Below, piece by piece: positions 21,050 through 34,138 of a stretch of 64,000 bases of DNA (its first letter is position 1; the number at the start of each line of letters is the position of its first letter). Source of the DNA: Isoetes taiwanensis (taxonomy: Eukaryota; Streptophyta; Lycopodiopsida; Isoetales; Isoetaceae); contig JAJEKV010000045.1 in assembly GCA_021234155.1 (NCBI GenBank), positions 3,588,120 through 3,652,119 of the forward strand. Reading direction: 5' to 3'. The translations under genes and the position numbers were made by a program. The notes under the pieces are model-generated. The model was not told the origin of the DNA. It searched no databases and saw nothing but the letters and a program-made list of their open reading frames with translations.

Positions 21050-22780
21050 TAAGTATGTCTCTCTATCAAGTGCTTATGTTTGATTTTAAGCTTAGGATTT
21101 TCTTTAAGAATGGAGAAATATAAGAGCAAGTCCTATCTTCTTTTTTTAATTTGAAATCTGAACATAATTGGATCCGAAAATTGGAGGGTTAGAGATTAAC
21201 CTACTTTGTTACGTTCTGAAATGTCGTCAAATGATAAAAAGATTGAAATGTTGGAAGAAGAGACTGTGAAGTTGGTTCTTCACAATAAAAGAGTTAGGTT
21301 TCGAGATCTAGCAATACATGTTTGTGGTCATAAATGTATTTGTAAGTTCTATGTTCACGACAAAATTGTCCATCTTGGGAGGGCACCTATTGCATGTGAT
21401 TATAGAAGAGTTTGGACATAATATATGGGCATTCCGTCCATGTGATTGTAGACAAAGAGTTTGGACATAATATTTGTGCATTCCATCTAGCCATTATATA
21501 GGGGAGTGTAAAAAACCTTGGACAATGTTGAACATAAGTTATATGTGTATTATTGGACAATGTTGAACATAAGTTATATGTGTGTTACTACAAACTGGAT
21601 GGCAGGACCACCTTCATCCAAAGGCTAGTACCCTCTCAAAGATAGATGGTTTTTGTAAAGGAAATGTAATAATGCACCCATACATTTCCTTTGCAGCATA
21701 TTTTGCTATGCCATTGCAAAAGGATGGAGCAATGGATCAAATGATAAAGGTTAGCACGAATGCTACATGAAGAGAACAAAGCAGTAGAATGCAAGGAAAC
21801 ATATATATGAAATATGAGGGAATATGGAATGTTGATTAGACTCTAGAGCTGGAATATAAAATTTGACAAGTTAGAGTCACCTTCAATTGCTCCTACACAC
21901 AAAATATCAACCTTGCAAAGGCTGCACCCAATGTCGGCAATTCCTAGAAAGGGATGGATGGGTAATCCCTAGAAAGGGATGGAGAAAATATGTCCAATGC
22001 GGCAATTCTCTAAAAAGGACCTAGAAAGGGATGGAGAAGATGTCTCCAATGCAGCAATTCTCTAAAAAGGGATAGAAAAGTATCTTTCATCTGCCTCAGA
22101 TTAGTGCAAAGTGGCTGCAGGATTAGTTGCCTTCATTTGCCTTTTAGTTGCTAAGTGCTAAGTGCAAAGTGGCTGCATTTATTTGCCTTTTAAAAGTGAT
22201 GGATTTGCTATAATCAAGCTCATTACAAAGTGGCTTACAAGATTTGCCACAATAATATCATTTTGTCACGATAATAACATTTTTGTTATGCATCCACTAT
22301 AACAAGAGGACCGCAACCTTGAAACTAAAAAGACATTATTTTTGAGCTCCTTACATCAAATTTGAGCCAATCATGTCGGCTCTTCAATTTCTCATTATTT
22401 AAATGACATACCCATGATTGTTGCTCCAGTTGCCTACACATGTCGGCTCTTTCACCTACATGTTGCACAAGTTTTCAAGTGCAAGAAAAACACATCCAGG
22501 GCTTGGATAGCATATGCATGAGGACCTTCTTTCTTCAAAGATGCTCAAATATAATGTGTAGGATGAGATACCAAGGTTGTGATATGGACAACCTTCGGTC
22601 CTGAAGGTAAACGTCAGTGTAGATAACCATGAAGGTAGTATCATAACTTATAAGTGATCTCTGATAACTCTCCGCCAATCATATTGTCTAAATCATATAT
22701 ATTAATTGTCTAAATCATATATGTTAAATAATATTGTCTAAGCCAATCATGTCCCTTCTCCTCATAGTCACCTTTAGTAA
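21050..22780. other. Intergenic stretch with short tandem duplications
   Basis: AT-rich. Local duplications: tggacaatgttgaacataag twice (about 21510-21575), variants of ctagaaagggatggag three to four times (about 21945-22080), and tgtctaaatcatatat twice (about 22685-22725). No gene recognised. Confidence 0.45.
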
Positions 22781-22811
22781 ATGCATAAGTTTTGAATCAA
22801 TATGAAGTTGC

Positions 22812-23303
22812 TTATGTAGATACTTCAATGGCAAGCCAAACCAACTCGTAATTATCACGTGCAGATAGCTGCAAATGCTGGAGAATGCTGAAGAGTGTAG
22901 CAGCACTCATCTTCAATAACTTCCAGCTGGCAGCATTGGGGAAACATGTTTCTTGCTCCTCTTGGACCCATCTGTTTGTCTCAATTCTAAGATGGTGTGC
23001 TCCTGTGCAAATAGAGGCAATCGCTATACACTTTTTCTTGGATAAATTTGGTACTGCAAACATAGGATTAATCGAGTTTTTATATTGCGATGTCTTTATC
23101 ATCTCCAAAGCATTGTTATCCCAGAGTTTACTCAGAAAACACGTGTCCAAATACTGTTTCAAGTGATTGTGATCCTCATTGTTATATGTTTGTATCCTCC
23201 CTCTAGATGGTTCGTTTCTCCTTCGAATAGGCTTTAAGATGTTGTGGACCATGGCCATTGTGTATGTGATGTTTGAAAGGCGTAGGTATCCCATGCTAGC
23301 CAC
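22812..23303 (-). mobile_element. LINE fragment, C-terminal domain downstream of RT
   Basis: A 163-codon frame matches, segment by segment, the C-terminal part of the LINE at 35632-36720: HLKQYLDTCFLSKLWDNNALE here against RLRGYLDSCFLGKLWDHHALE there, with VASM/ASMG and YK-INP in the same order. It continues with CTGAHHLRIETNRW, also seen in the plus-strand LINE as LSSHRLGVEVGRW; in the family this precedes a Cys/His zinc cluster. No RT is attached. It is a truncated or deleted copy. Confidence 0.75.
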
Positions 23304-24044
23304 TTTTTGACATTATATGATGTGACTTCTAGAGCAGCTCTTTTAAGAGGTACAAACCCGATCTCTCAAGAAAGAATTTGATATGGGACCACACTTTGAC
23401 GTGCGTTTAGCATGACCTGTTTGCTTTAAGAAAACCTTGAAGTAAGCTCGGCATCTGCCTGCTTCAAGAAAACATTCAAGCTTTCCTATAATCTTTGAAG
23501 GCATTGGCATAAAACTACAACGAAGTTCTAAAGCAGGGCACAATTATACATCTACAATGCTACTAGACATCGCCCATGACATCTGTTCTGCCCTGTCTTG
23601 AAATAAAAAAGAACAAGGACATATTGCTGGAATCGCCTCCAGCAAAAGCGGGTCGGCTGCCGCGACCAAAACCATTGAAAAATGGATCTAGTCTCTTATT
23701 GTTCAAGATTATAATGATGAGAAATTGCCCACTTTGAAGAATTTGAATCATGCACTCAAGAAGGAGCATCTTTGAAACTCGTTGAAGTATGTCATATCTA
23801 TTTTTGTGACTATAAGTGAACCAAATCGAGTTTTGCAGGATGATCAAAGTTCGTTTGTATGTTGTGTTGAACACACAACAATGTTGACACATAGTCTGGT
23901 CCAAATGTGGTGCAATGATTGTAGGTTATATGCAATGTGAACATGGCATTACTTCTCCGCGATGATTTTGGATAGTAAATTCTTGCAAACGGACCCTTTT
24001 AATATCTTGGAGGTACACAAAAATATAGTTACAAAAAAATAAAT

Positions 24045-24110
24045 TGAATTGAATGATTTTTATCATCCAGAAGACCAATCGACCTATGGGACCCAGAAAA
24101 GGAGTGCATA
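24045..24110 (-). mobile_element. LINE 3' end, truncated copy
   Basis: Reading minus, TGGGTCCCATAGGTCGATTG, then GTCTTCTGGATGATAAAAA, followed by a TTCAAT-type short repeat (plus-strand attgaattgaat). The minus-strand LINE at 35.2 kb ends with the same words (TGGGTCCCATAGGCCGATTG, then GATAAAA) before (TTCC)n. The body of this copy to higher coordinates was not recognisable. Confidence 0.6.
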
Positions 24111-25760
24111 AGATGTATTAGAAGACCTCCCATGGCAGTATAAGATTATTGACAAATTGTACAAATATACGTCATGAAATATTGTAGTACATGTTAAGAC
24201 AATGTCTGCAGACATAGCTGAGCCCGCATATTCATGACCTCTTGAAGATATGATCCCCGCAACTGCCCCTGCTCAATACCACATGCAGTGGCTGCTTGGG
24301 CATGGACAACTCAACGTAGAGCATCTGGATGTGATCATATATCAGACATCTCGGAAGATTGCAGCATTCATCATCAACGGCCGCCTTGGCAGCACTAACA
24401 AAGCATGGTTTGGCGTGGCTCTCCAATCCATCTACTCCTTCATGTCAATGTCAGAGAGGTAGCAAACCAAGCTCCGAAGTTGAAAAAGGCATCCCACCTC
24501 AGATTTTTCTCCTTTACGATTTGTCTTCTAGGATGACACGATTGTTTGGCTCACAAGGCAATGATCCTGTACAATGTTAGGAATCGTGGTTCTAATGAGT
24601 GATATAATTGTTATATCAGATCATCCCAATGACCCAAATCTTGGGGATATTCTCAGCTTAAAAGAGGCCCTTCTGATGTTATTGGGGGATATGGAAATGG
24701 AACACAGATAAACGAGAATGCGTCGGTGGTTCTGTTCTTAGGGGATCAAGAAAGCAAGGCGCAATGAATACATCTGCTCTGGGCACAGAGGGTCACAAGC
24801 CCGCCACCTCGAATCAAGTCAACAAAACAAAGAAACGTCAAAAATGAGAATCAATCGACCGTTACTGCCTCGTCCTACTATTCATAAGTCATGGCTTACT
24901 CCGATATTCCCTACTTTCCATGAAATACCGAGGGGTCTCGCAGCAGCTAAGGTTTTGTTTAGTCTTTTCACGTGGAAAATAGATCTCCTCCTCCTACTCC
25001 TCCTCTTCCTCCTCCTCCTGCTCCTTTCATGGATTCATAATTTTACTAGTCAATCCAACTTTCTTAGCGTTTCACTATCACATAAGTAATAGAGTTCGTC
25101 ATTCATGGTGGGATTAGGAAAATCCAAAGCAAACCCATACAGTATGTATGGATGTAATCTTGCTAATGCATCCTTTCGGTAGAGAGCTCGGATGACATGC
25201 ATCCAGATGAGAGGTCCCACCCAATCCAAGGTGGTCTATCTTGGCAAGGATGAGTTGTTTGATCAACCTCGTCCTTGTATGCATCGTAACTATTCCGTGT
25301 CATGCATGTAGCGATAACAAGCATTCTTTCTGTTGCTCTAATGCGGCACATGCTCTGTTAGTAAGTGGTAGACACAAGAACATGAAAAAAACAAGCTGCA
25401 AATAAACAAGTGAGTGCAAGTATTGATATTGGTCGTTAAGGACATGGAAGAGGAAGGGGAGAGACGCGACCGTTGTTGTTCTTTAGCATCATTATTCACT
25501 GTTTTAAACATCAAGCTAAGAAAGAGCGATTGGGATACGAATGGGATTGGAAATGCCACCGTTGGGGCAAGCGAAATGGTAGCTTCGATTGAAATAGAAC
25601 CTAGAATAATGTCATCAAATGATTGCTCAGTTAAGAATAGATTTCACGCAACTCCATGAATCTTTCTTCAGGGGGGGCAAACATTATCATAATATAGTGG
25701 TGTTACTGAATCGGGATTTTTTTGTTATACTTGACTATGGTTTTAAGAGGGTCGGGGTGG
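24111..25760. other. Intergenic stretch
   Basis: Contains a CTC/CTT microsatellite at 24988-25024. Frames at 24232-24462 and 25414-25659 are unrecognised. Nothing further supported. Confidence 0.35.
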
Positions 25761-25779
25761 TATGGTGATGCTACCTCTT

Positions 25780-28539
25780 TGCCACTCTTGGTGATCTGCA
25801 GATTTGGGCTAAACTTGTAGGAAGCAGCCTTGACTGATCTCAAGCCTGGCCAGGGTTGACATGCGTGGGAGTGAATCACAGTATGTTCGTCCTCTGGAGC
25901 TGCCAACTATGGATTGAAAGTGGCCTAGATTAAGCCTCTATGTTCCTTTCTGGAAAATGTACTTGTAGAAATGCAAGCGTAGTGGACTATATTTTAGCTA
26001 CCCCAACATTTATTCATCAGATGGTCAATCTTTCTATTGGCAGTGAAAGGATTGAATCAGATCATGTGCCAATCTTTGTTGCTATATGTGTTTTAGGCAC
26101 ATCGACGCATGCTCCTCCATCTATCCGAACTCCAAAAACTAAGATGAGATATGATAAGAACATTCTGTTTAAGGAATCATGTCAGGAAAAAATTTCATTG
26201 ATATTGTGGCTACAAGCAGCATCTGAGATTAGTGACACTTTGACATGCTTGGTAATTGATACAGCAGCCATGTGCTTTATCTCGCATAGGCGACGGAAGC
26301 AATTACCATGCAATGGGTGGTTTGACCAAGAATGTAGAGAACAAGAGGTTTAAAAGGGCAAAAGGAGATGCAAAAATCAAAGAAAGGAAAGAATATGTCA
26401 AATTGGTTAAGAGGAAAAAAAAAAAAAAGGGGGCACATCTGCATAAAAAACATCAGGAAATGGTAATAGACCTTCTTAAGCATCCAAAATGATTTTAGGA
26501 TACGATAAAGCCATATCAAAATGATGGGGCTACATAGGTCTTTTTGAGCAAATACAAAGATTGTACTACATTCCAAATCAAAATGAATCTTGCATGGATG
26601 CCAGATATAATGGAGAGTATCTTTTATTCACTTCGGATGATATACATTATTGTTTACAAAGGTTGTCTAGTAATAAAGCTGTTGATGCGGATGGTCTAGT
26701 AGCTGAAATGTTCAAGTGGGCGGGTGATGGAGTTGCTGGTATTTTCTTAAAATTGTTTAATACAGTGTTACGAGAGAGCTTCCCACAAGCATGGCAAATA
26801 AGCAGACTAGTTCCACTCCACAATGCAGGCGATGAATTGGATGCAGCTAATTATCGAATGATCATAGTTAGTAGTTTATATGCTAAACTTTTTGCAGTCA
26901 TTTTGGATTCAAAAATTAGCATGTAGGCTGAGGATAATAATGGTAGAGCAGTGGGACAAGCTGGGTTCAGACCCAAAAGGTCCACTATTGACCATTTGGT
27001 CACTATACATGCAATGATAGATTATGTTGTTGGGAAAAAGAAACCTCTATATGCTGCCTTCATTGACTTCTCCAAGACCTTTTATATGGAGAACAGAAAA
27101 AATCTATGGGAAAGAATGGATGATTTAAGCATTCCTGTTGAATAAGACAAGCAGTTGAAAAGCTATATGAAAAGGTACTGGTTCAATTGTCCTTTTCATA
27201 TGTAAATTGTTGCAATGATTTAGTGGAGAGCAATGTGGGAGTAAAATAGGGGTGTCCTCTATTGCCTACATTATTTGGTCTTTTTATAGACCAACTTGAA
27301 TGTTGTATGCGGGACCATGGTGGAGATGGAACGCCTATAAATGGGTATGTTCTTACGCTACTTTTATATGCTGATGATATGGTATTGCTATCTAGGAGCA
27401 TTCAGGGGTCGCAACGGCATTTGGATGCGCTTTCATTATTTTGTGATGCAAAAGGCATGCAAGTTAATATGAGTAAGACCAAAGTGATTGTGTTTGGGGC
27501 AAACAAGATTGGTCATTTAAAGTTCTATTATCAAGGTGAACTTGTACCATTAGCTACAAGTATCTTGGGATATTCGTGGACAAGAGTTCAAATTGGAACC
27601 AAGGAGTGGAGCAAAAAGTAAACGGTGGCCTCAAAGCACTGCATGCAATGTAGTGTAGATGTGCCAAAGCAGATATATGGAACTTTAGCTTGAAATGAAT
27701 GCTTTATATAACAGTGGTCCAATCCGTAGTTTTGTATGATGTGTAGGGTCCCGGAATGGCATTGGAGACTTGGAAAAAGATTGAGAAAGTTCAAAAGATA
27801 TTCTTTCGAGGAGACACGGGCTAAGGGCTGGTTTGCTGATGCCACTCAGTGGATGACACGATGGGGGATGAATATTTATGATTTAGCTTTGCATAAAGAT
27901 GACATCCGCACGTGGGTCAAAATGAAGGTTCTTCATAGGACATGGAGAGATGGAGCAGTAAAAAGAGAGTTTTATAGGATCCATATTAATCCTACATTGC
28001 AAGAGGCAAAGTATTTGGCAGAGGGGATTTCCATGAAGCATAAGCATGCCATCTGCAGGATGAGGCTGAGCTCACATAGGCTTGGCGTTGAAGTAGGCAG
28101 GTGGAATGTCATTCCTCACGAGCATAGATTGTGTAAGAGGCAGGGATACTTGAAGATGAGGAACATGTACTTCTACACTGTCATGTTTACAGAGATATTC
28201 GAGAGAAGTATGATGTATGTGCTGACACATTGATGGCTTTATTTAATTTTCCAGGATCACATATTGGGAGATGTATCATTGATATTTTAAAGTGTGGGGA
28301 CGATGTTTTAAGAACCTTAAAAGTAGATGAGGTAGAGATAAAAGAGACTAATGCATTACTATCAGAGGATTCATTGGATGATTTGTTTTATATTGTTGAA
28401 TGTACAAGTTGAACGTCTTATAGGGCGGCGGTCTCCAGGGCGTAATAATAAAATTTCATTTTATTTCATCTCTCCCCCCTCTCTCTCTCTCCCTCCCTCC
28501 CTCCCTACCTCCCTCCTCCCTCCCTCCCTCCCTCCCTCC
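25780..28539 (+). mobile_element. APE-type LINE retrotransposon, degenerate
   Basis: Pieces in order: end of an apurinic-type endonuclease (25940-26100: SVVDYILATP, ending SDHVPIFV, with the catalytic SDH); RT start (26561-26926: SSNKAVDADGLVAEMFKWAG, then FPQAWQISRLVPLHNAGD); GQAGFRPKRSTIDHLVTIH (26951 on), AAFIDFSKTF with the first catalytic Asp; PTLFGLFIDQLE, then LLLYADDMVLL with the YADD active site (27262-27621); C-terminal domain (27736-28233: LSSHRLGVEVGRWNVIPHEHRLC). At least five frame changes and stops separate them. Its 3' end CTCCAGGGCGTAATAATAAAA leads to a CTCC/CCTC microsatellite (28471-28539). Same family as 35.2-39.2 kb. Confidence 0.85.
28471..28539. repeat. (CTCC)n-type microsatellite at a LINE 3' end
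   Basis: A pyrimidine tract of CT and CCTC units directly follows the LINE 3' end. Confidence 0.9.
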
Positions 28540-31085
28540 AAAAATCTTTCAATATATGTGTAAGATGATTTCGTATATCGAGGTCAGGATGGGATCAGGT
28601 GTTTTCACATTTTACCTGGTGCTTATTATATTCAGTGTCTTACTTGATTAAGACATTCTCTATCCATTCTTATTTTCTTTCATTTGTGCACCGATTTCGT
28701 TTCTTTGCCATCGATATGGATTGATATGCAAATAAAGAAATGAGGGTCTAATCAACTGGGATGGGCTATCCACCGAAGAAAGTGAAGAGACACATGCATG
28801 CCATCAATGTTGATTGTATATAGACTCAACATCTAGGTTTTAATGGCTAGCTAAGTAATTGAATTCTCTGTGAAAATGCGGAGTACCAATGGTTAGAGAG
28901 TAAGATCTCGTGCACCTTTACTATAGCTTTGTATTGACAACCTTGATTGAATTTTTAGAATAGGTGGGAGTGTTCCATCTTTAATGAAATACCATTCTCT
29001 CGTCTAAGGGTGTCTAATTAATCAAGGACCCTGCAAGGTGGGTGGTTTATCTGGGATGGATGCATCCTAAAGAGTAACAGAGATGCGTAAAGGTAAGCTC
29101 ATCGGCGTAATGGTATAAGCATCCCTGACTATGAGACTGACCCGTCGAACATGGACGAAAGTTGGCCATAGTGGTCCGAGAGTCCGGCATGGAAGGGCTC
29201 TTGCTCGATGGATCAAAGGCATGCCACGGATAACAGCTGATGACTTCTAAGCGCTCTTATCACTGGAGTCGTTTGACACCTCGATGTCGATTCATCACAT
29301 CCTGAGGTTGAAGAATGTCGCAAGATTGCCAATTGAAGTGGTACGTGAGTTGGGTTTAAATGTCGCGAGACAGTTCAGTTTCTATCTACTGTGGTGAAGA
29401 AAGAGAATTGTTGGAAGCCCACCCTAGCACGAGAGGACTAGTTGGGGACAACCTCTGGTGTACCAATTGTTACGTCCATAGCAGCACCATGTAGCTAAAT
29501 TGGTGTGGAAGAACCGCTGAACTGCAGATGATTCCATCATTCTGTTATGGGTGGTGCAGACATGCTTATGTGGGATTCCCTCTCTCTCCCTCTCCCTGAT
29601 GACCCAAATACTCACAATATTTACAAGTTGAAGATGATTATGTAATTGCATCCTCCGCCTTCTTGTCTTCAGATAGTTAATTACAAACCATCGTGGCTAC
29701 TTCATTCCAATTAAGCACAACCATCTGTTATACATAAAAGTGCATTTGAAGATAGACTTTCCAAATTAATACCTTCTTCTTTTGATCGAATTGAACTTAC
29801 TTTTATCATCCACGACCTAATAAGAAACGCGCAGAAAGATCATTACTGTCTAGGAATAACAAACCCTACCCTCGCAAATAATTATAAGATGTACAATGGT
29901 TTACCCATCTGAAAAATAGACTCATAAAATATGTCAAGATGTTTAGAGATGTACAATCTCTTCATTCTCTAGATTTGCTACAAAACCCAACTAGGTGCAT
30001 GATGAAAACATCGGTTGTGCAGTTTAGGCCATGGGTCAGCATAAATAGCAAGCAGAATGTGCTAGTTCATTAGAGAAAGTCCCAAGAATGGTTAACAACC
30101 AGGAATCTACCTCCCAAAAATAGTTCTCAATAGTATCAATGCTTTGCAAATATAAGGAACAAATTTGGTGATCAATCTTATGAACCCAAGTTGTGACTCT
30201 GGGCATCCATGAATTATTTGCTACCACAAGATTGCTATCTTGGAATGAATTAACCTCTTTCATACCCATGTCCAAACACTTTTTCAATGTGGTCGATGGA
30301 GATAAGAGACGCAATTATACACAGAACAAATGAGCGACAATGCCTTAACAACTTGTTGGCACATCATACATATATTTCACTTTGCATAATAGAACCATGT
30401 TGCAAGAACATATTAGCCTGCATTGCTTTAGTTCATTGATACAATAAGAACCTTGTTTTGAATGCTTTCAATGATAAGATGTGGTCAACCTCTATCTTCA
30501 AACGATTAATAGGTCAATAAGTTTCCTTCTTCTCGACTAACCCCTTTAGTAATTCTGTTCTCCATATATATATAGTATTAATTTCTTTCTATAGAATTCT
30601 CTCTTAGGAGTTCTAAGATCTCCAATCATCCATATTGTTTTATTCCTATTCAAATAATATAACAGTGAATCAGAGAAATTAGTGAGTCCATTACCCCAAT
30701 TCAATGCCCATGTCTAAAGCTGCTTATACCATCCTATATGATTTTGTTTCCTTGATTCAAATGCTTGGTAAAGCAGTCTTTGTTCGTCAATCTCCTCAAT
30801 CTACAATAATAATCCAAAGTTTGACATAAATTCTCGACTTCAACTAGATACATACTGCTTCAGCCGAAACCATTTCTATGGGATCCATGCCTTCACTTCA
30901 AGCTCTTTTAAGTCAAAGGAATGAAAAGAATGTTTCTCTGTGCTTTCGATATCAATCTATATAGCTTGTGATAGACCGGATTCATGAACTTGGCATCCAT
31001 ATAGCATCACTGGTTGAACTAACACTTAACAAGGTACTTCTTTTTGACAAGGTTCAATAGTGTTGAGGCAGTAGGGAAATTGATC
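28540..31085. other. Intergenic stretch
   Basis: AT-rich, no recognised gene. A tRNA-like piece lies at about 29097-29160: ATCGGCGTAATGGTATAAGC resembles an A box with a D arm, and CCCGTCGAACAT sits where a B box would be. It is too degenerate to call a tRNA gene, and is possibly a SINE head. Confidence 0.35.
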
Positions 31086-31089
31086 CTTT

Positions 31090-31850
31090 GTGGTCTGGAT
31101 CCTTTGGGTACTAGTTACATCCTCTATCAGTATTACACACCTAATTTTTCTTCTAGTATGCTTTCAGCTCCTAATGCCTTGCTGGTTTTACATTCATGAT
31201 TTGCCGATTGATCTGCTTGCTGATTTTTTGATGCCATCGCCAATGAAGTGGCCATACAATCCAGCAAATTAAGTGGCAAATGGTACAAGAAGCTGATGTT
31301 ATCTCTCATAAATGGTCTACAACATGCTTCAATGTTCCAAATAAATCTTTTATGTTTAATAGTACTTTCTCACAATCTAGACCTCATGCACCTAATCCAT
31401 CTGCTACAATTCCACTTCAAGTTTCTCGTCTTGCACCTCCTACCTGCGCTTTTCCATCTAGAGTTGAACATTCTGTGACTACCTCATCTAGGATTGAGTG
31501 TCTTATGATTTCTTCATTTGTGATCGCTCCTAGTATTATCCACAATTACCTCCTCAAGAATTATACCTCCTACTATAGCTTCATCTCCCATTGCATTAAC
31601 TCAAGAACCCTCTCTTGACATTATGCCATTTAGTATATCTGACAATGTCTCAAGTGATATGAATGTGATAGAATCATCTTCCTTAAATATAGCTTTGGCA
31701 AAGCCATGTGAAGTGACAGTTCATCCAAATGTAAACGGAGATATTGTAACTCCATCCTCTTCTTTTGTATTTTGGTTAGCACAATCTCTACAAATTACTA
31801 AGGTTGTAGTGGAGCATGGAGATGGTTGAAGAATTGTTACACTAAAAAAG
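31090..31850 (+). mobile_element. Possible plant L1 ORF1-like remnant
   Basis: A short frame holds WFYIHDLPIDLLADF, reminiscent of the W-x-R/H-x-LP-x-x-L block of plant L1/DUF4283 ORF1 proteins. It is followed by a long Ser/Pro/Thr-rich stretch in shifting frames (31280-31829). There is no RT nearby. Weak evidence. Confidence 0.2.
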
Positions 31851-33620
31851 ACTACTAGAAAGAAGCGATCTCTAGCAGTCATGGGTGAGTTAGAGGGCAG
31901 TCAAATTAAATGAAAATTTGAGTTGTACACGTAGTCTTGCACAAAGGGACATTTTCTCCCTTTGATTTTAAACTTGTCTCTCAACTTCTTGTACCTTTTT
32001 CCCTAATTGATATTGAAATTTGTCTTTCGTTCTTGAAAAGAAAAACACATTAAACAAGGTAATTATACCTATTAACCCATTCAAGAATTTTCCTTTTCAA
32101 TTCTATATATACACCTTCCTTTTCGGTCACCACTTGTTTCGCATTTGTTTACTGTCATGCCATTTATGTCTGCAAAAGTCTTCTAATATTTTTTTCCATT
32201 GGTTTGACAGTTAAAGAAACATTTCAATGCTGGCCATATCTAACAATGTGATGTTTGTTGCATGCTCCATTAAGAGATGGACAATGTCGCCATCATAAAA
32301 CTCATGCCCTACTAAGAATGAAATATGTGATAACAATCATAAGCACTCATTTGCAACAGCTAGCAATTGAACATGACTATTACAACAACTCTAACGGTTT
32401 CCATTCAAACTCCAATGGAGCATTGAGCTAGCAACTACCAATTTACTAGAAAAGTGGACGTTAACAGATGTAAAGGGGAGAGCATGTGGATGGAGAAATT
32501 ACAGTTACACATTGAAGATAAAATCAATGGATCTGACACATTGTAAATGTCAAATAAATATTTTTACATCGTATTGTTCTAAATCTTACTCCATATTCCC
32601 ATTGATGAGCCACTTACAAACTCAACCCATATAAGGGTTGGACGAGTGAAAAAGAAGACTTGATATTTAAGAGAGAATTTATGCCATATACCCACTGGGT
32701 GACTGAAAAAAGAGACCAGACATTTAAGAGATACTTGATGCTATGTAAACAATTATCATGCATGTCATGGAGTTTTTAATGTGGCAAATATAGATAAGGT
32801 GGTATTGGAATTTTAGACATTGTAATCCATTTGACACCCCTTATAGAGAATATCGTTTTGTCCTTGACATTTCTCTTCTTTCCTTCTACATTATACTCAT
32901 TTCTGCTTTCTTCTTCTCTCTGTCTTTGTCTCTGCTTATTCGACAACCATCAATGCCAACCATGTCTGGCAACGTGATGTTGTTTGTATGCTCGATCAAG
33001 AGATGGGCAATGTCACCATCAGAAAACTCATGCCTTTCTGAGAATGAAAGATGCGAGTACTAGGTGTCCATATGGCATTAAGTTGTTAGCATATAAGAAA
33101 AAGGAGAAAGAAAGGAGCAAGATTCGGTTCTAAAGCTTATAATGTAGCACATGCTCTCATTTGTAGCGGCCAGCAGCCAAATATGGCTGCTCCAACAACT
33201 ACTATGGCAGTTGCCATTCAAACCCTAAATGGGGTATTGAGCTAACAACTGCCAATTAGCCGTGGACAACAGGCGCTAACAGCTGCAAAGAGGAGCGCAC
33301 GTGGGTCGAGGGATTATAGCTGAATCCCAAACGAATGGCTCTGACACATTGAAAACGTAAACATTTATACATCGTACCGTTTAGAATTTTAACTCACATT
33401 CCCATAGGATGAACCACTTATTAATTGAATAGAAGTATTTTAAGTGAATTTTAACTCATGTTCTCATAGGATGAACACTTATTAATGGAATAAAGAATGT
33501 TTAACTGAAATGATATCAACTAATATCTGCATTGGATGAACCATAAGCAAAGAGTAAAGTAACTATATCAGGATCTTCGATTGATTTGTTAATAAAATAA
33601 AACCATTTAAAAGATACGAA
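31851..33620. other. Non-coding stretch with a diverged direct duplication
   Basis: Words near 32230-32580 (aacaatgtgatgtttgttgcatgctc, taagagatggacaatgtcgccatca, gcaacagctagcaattgaacat, tggagcattgagctagcaac) recur in order near 32955-33370. This is a direct duplication of about 350 bases, at moderate divergence. No gene. Confidence 0.5.
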
Positions 33621-33724
33621 AATAAAAGGGCGTTTGAATATTTCACCAGATATTCACATTTCTAAACGTTGGGGAAGGAAAGGAGCGTGTTATGTTAGGG
33701 TTTGTGGGAAGGGCGGCGATTGGG

Positions 33725-33806
33725 CCACGTGGAAGAATCGAGGAATATACTGCGAATCGAAGGCCAGCCGAGCATTTAACAGAGGACAGCCCATTTGCGC
33801 TGCCCT
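33725..33806 (+). promoter_or_regulatory. Upstream region of AG peptide copy 3, with G-box
   Basis: A palindromic CCACGTGG lies at 33725-33732. CAGCCCATTTGCGCTGCC at 33788-33805 matches CAGCCCATTTTAGCTGCC upstream of copy 2 at 16 of 18 bases. A second shared piece, TTCTGCTCCAA, lies at 33878-33888, closer to the start codon, after an insertion of about 70 bases relative to copy 2. Confidence 0.6.
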
Positions 33807-33919
33807 AGTATTTTTTTTGTTCATATATTTTGGTCCCAGCCACCGCCATAGCCAGTTCCGGCAGCGCCTTCTCGCCATTCTGCTCCAAGCCCACGTTTTA
33901 TCCCCTGCAGATCTCCGCA

Positions 33920-34138
33920 ATGGCCTTTGCAAGCAGAAACATGGTCGCATTTTTGAATGCCGCTGCATTGATCGCCTCTGCCCTGCTCTGCCAGTCCGTG
34001 GCAGTTTTTGCACAGGGAGAAGCCGAAGCTTCGGCCCCTGCTCCTTCCCTTGAGGCCGGCGCTGCTTCTTTTGCCGTTCCTTCCCTTGCCTGGATCGTCG
34101 GAGCTGCCCTTGCTTCCCTTTTCTTAATGCGCCATTGA
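33920..34138 (+). CDS. Arabinogalactan peptide (AG peptide), GPI-anchored, copy 3
   Basis: A 72-residue intronless protein. Residues 1-32 are a signal peptide (MVAFLNAAALIASALLCQSV, cleavage expected after VFA). The mature core QGEAEASAPAPSLEAGAAS has Ala-Pro-Ala-Pro. The tail VPSLAWIVGAALASLFLMRH is a GPI-attachment signal. Mature and tail regions line up with copy 2 (EADASSPAPAPDAGAAF-VSVPSLLFIAGAAVASIF against EAEASAPAPSLEAGAASFAVPSLAWIVGAALASLF), so the two are clear paralogues. A longer in-frame start at 33830 would add 30 residues without improving the signal peptide, so I chose 33920. Predicted location is the plasma membrane/cell wall surface. Confidence 0.88.
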   Translation: MAFASRNMVAFLNAAALIASALLCQSVAVFAQGEAEASAPAPSLEAGAASFAVPSLAWIVGAALASLFLMRH

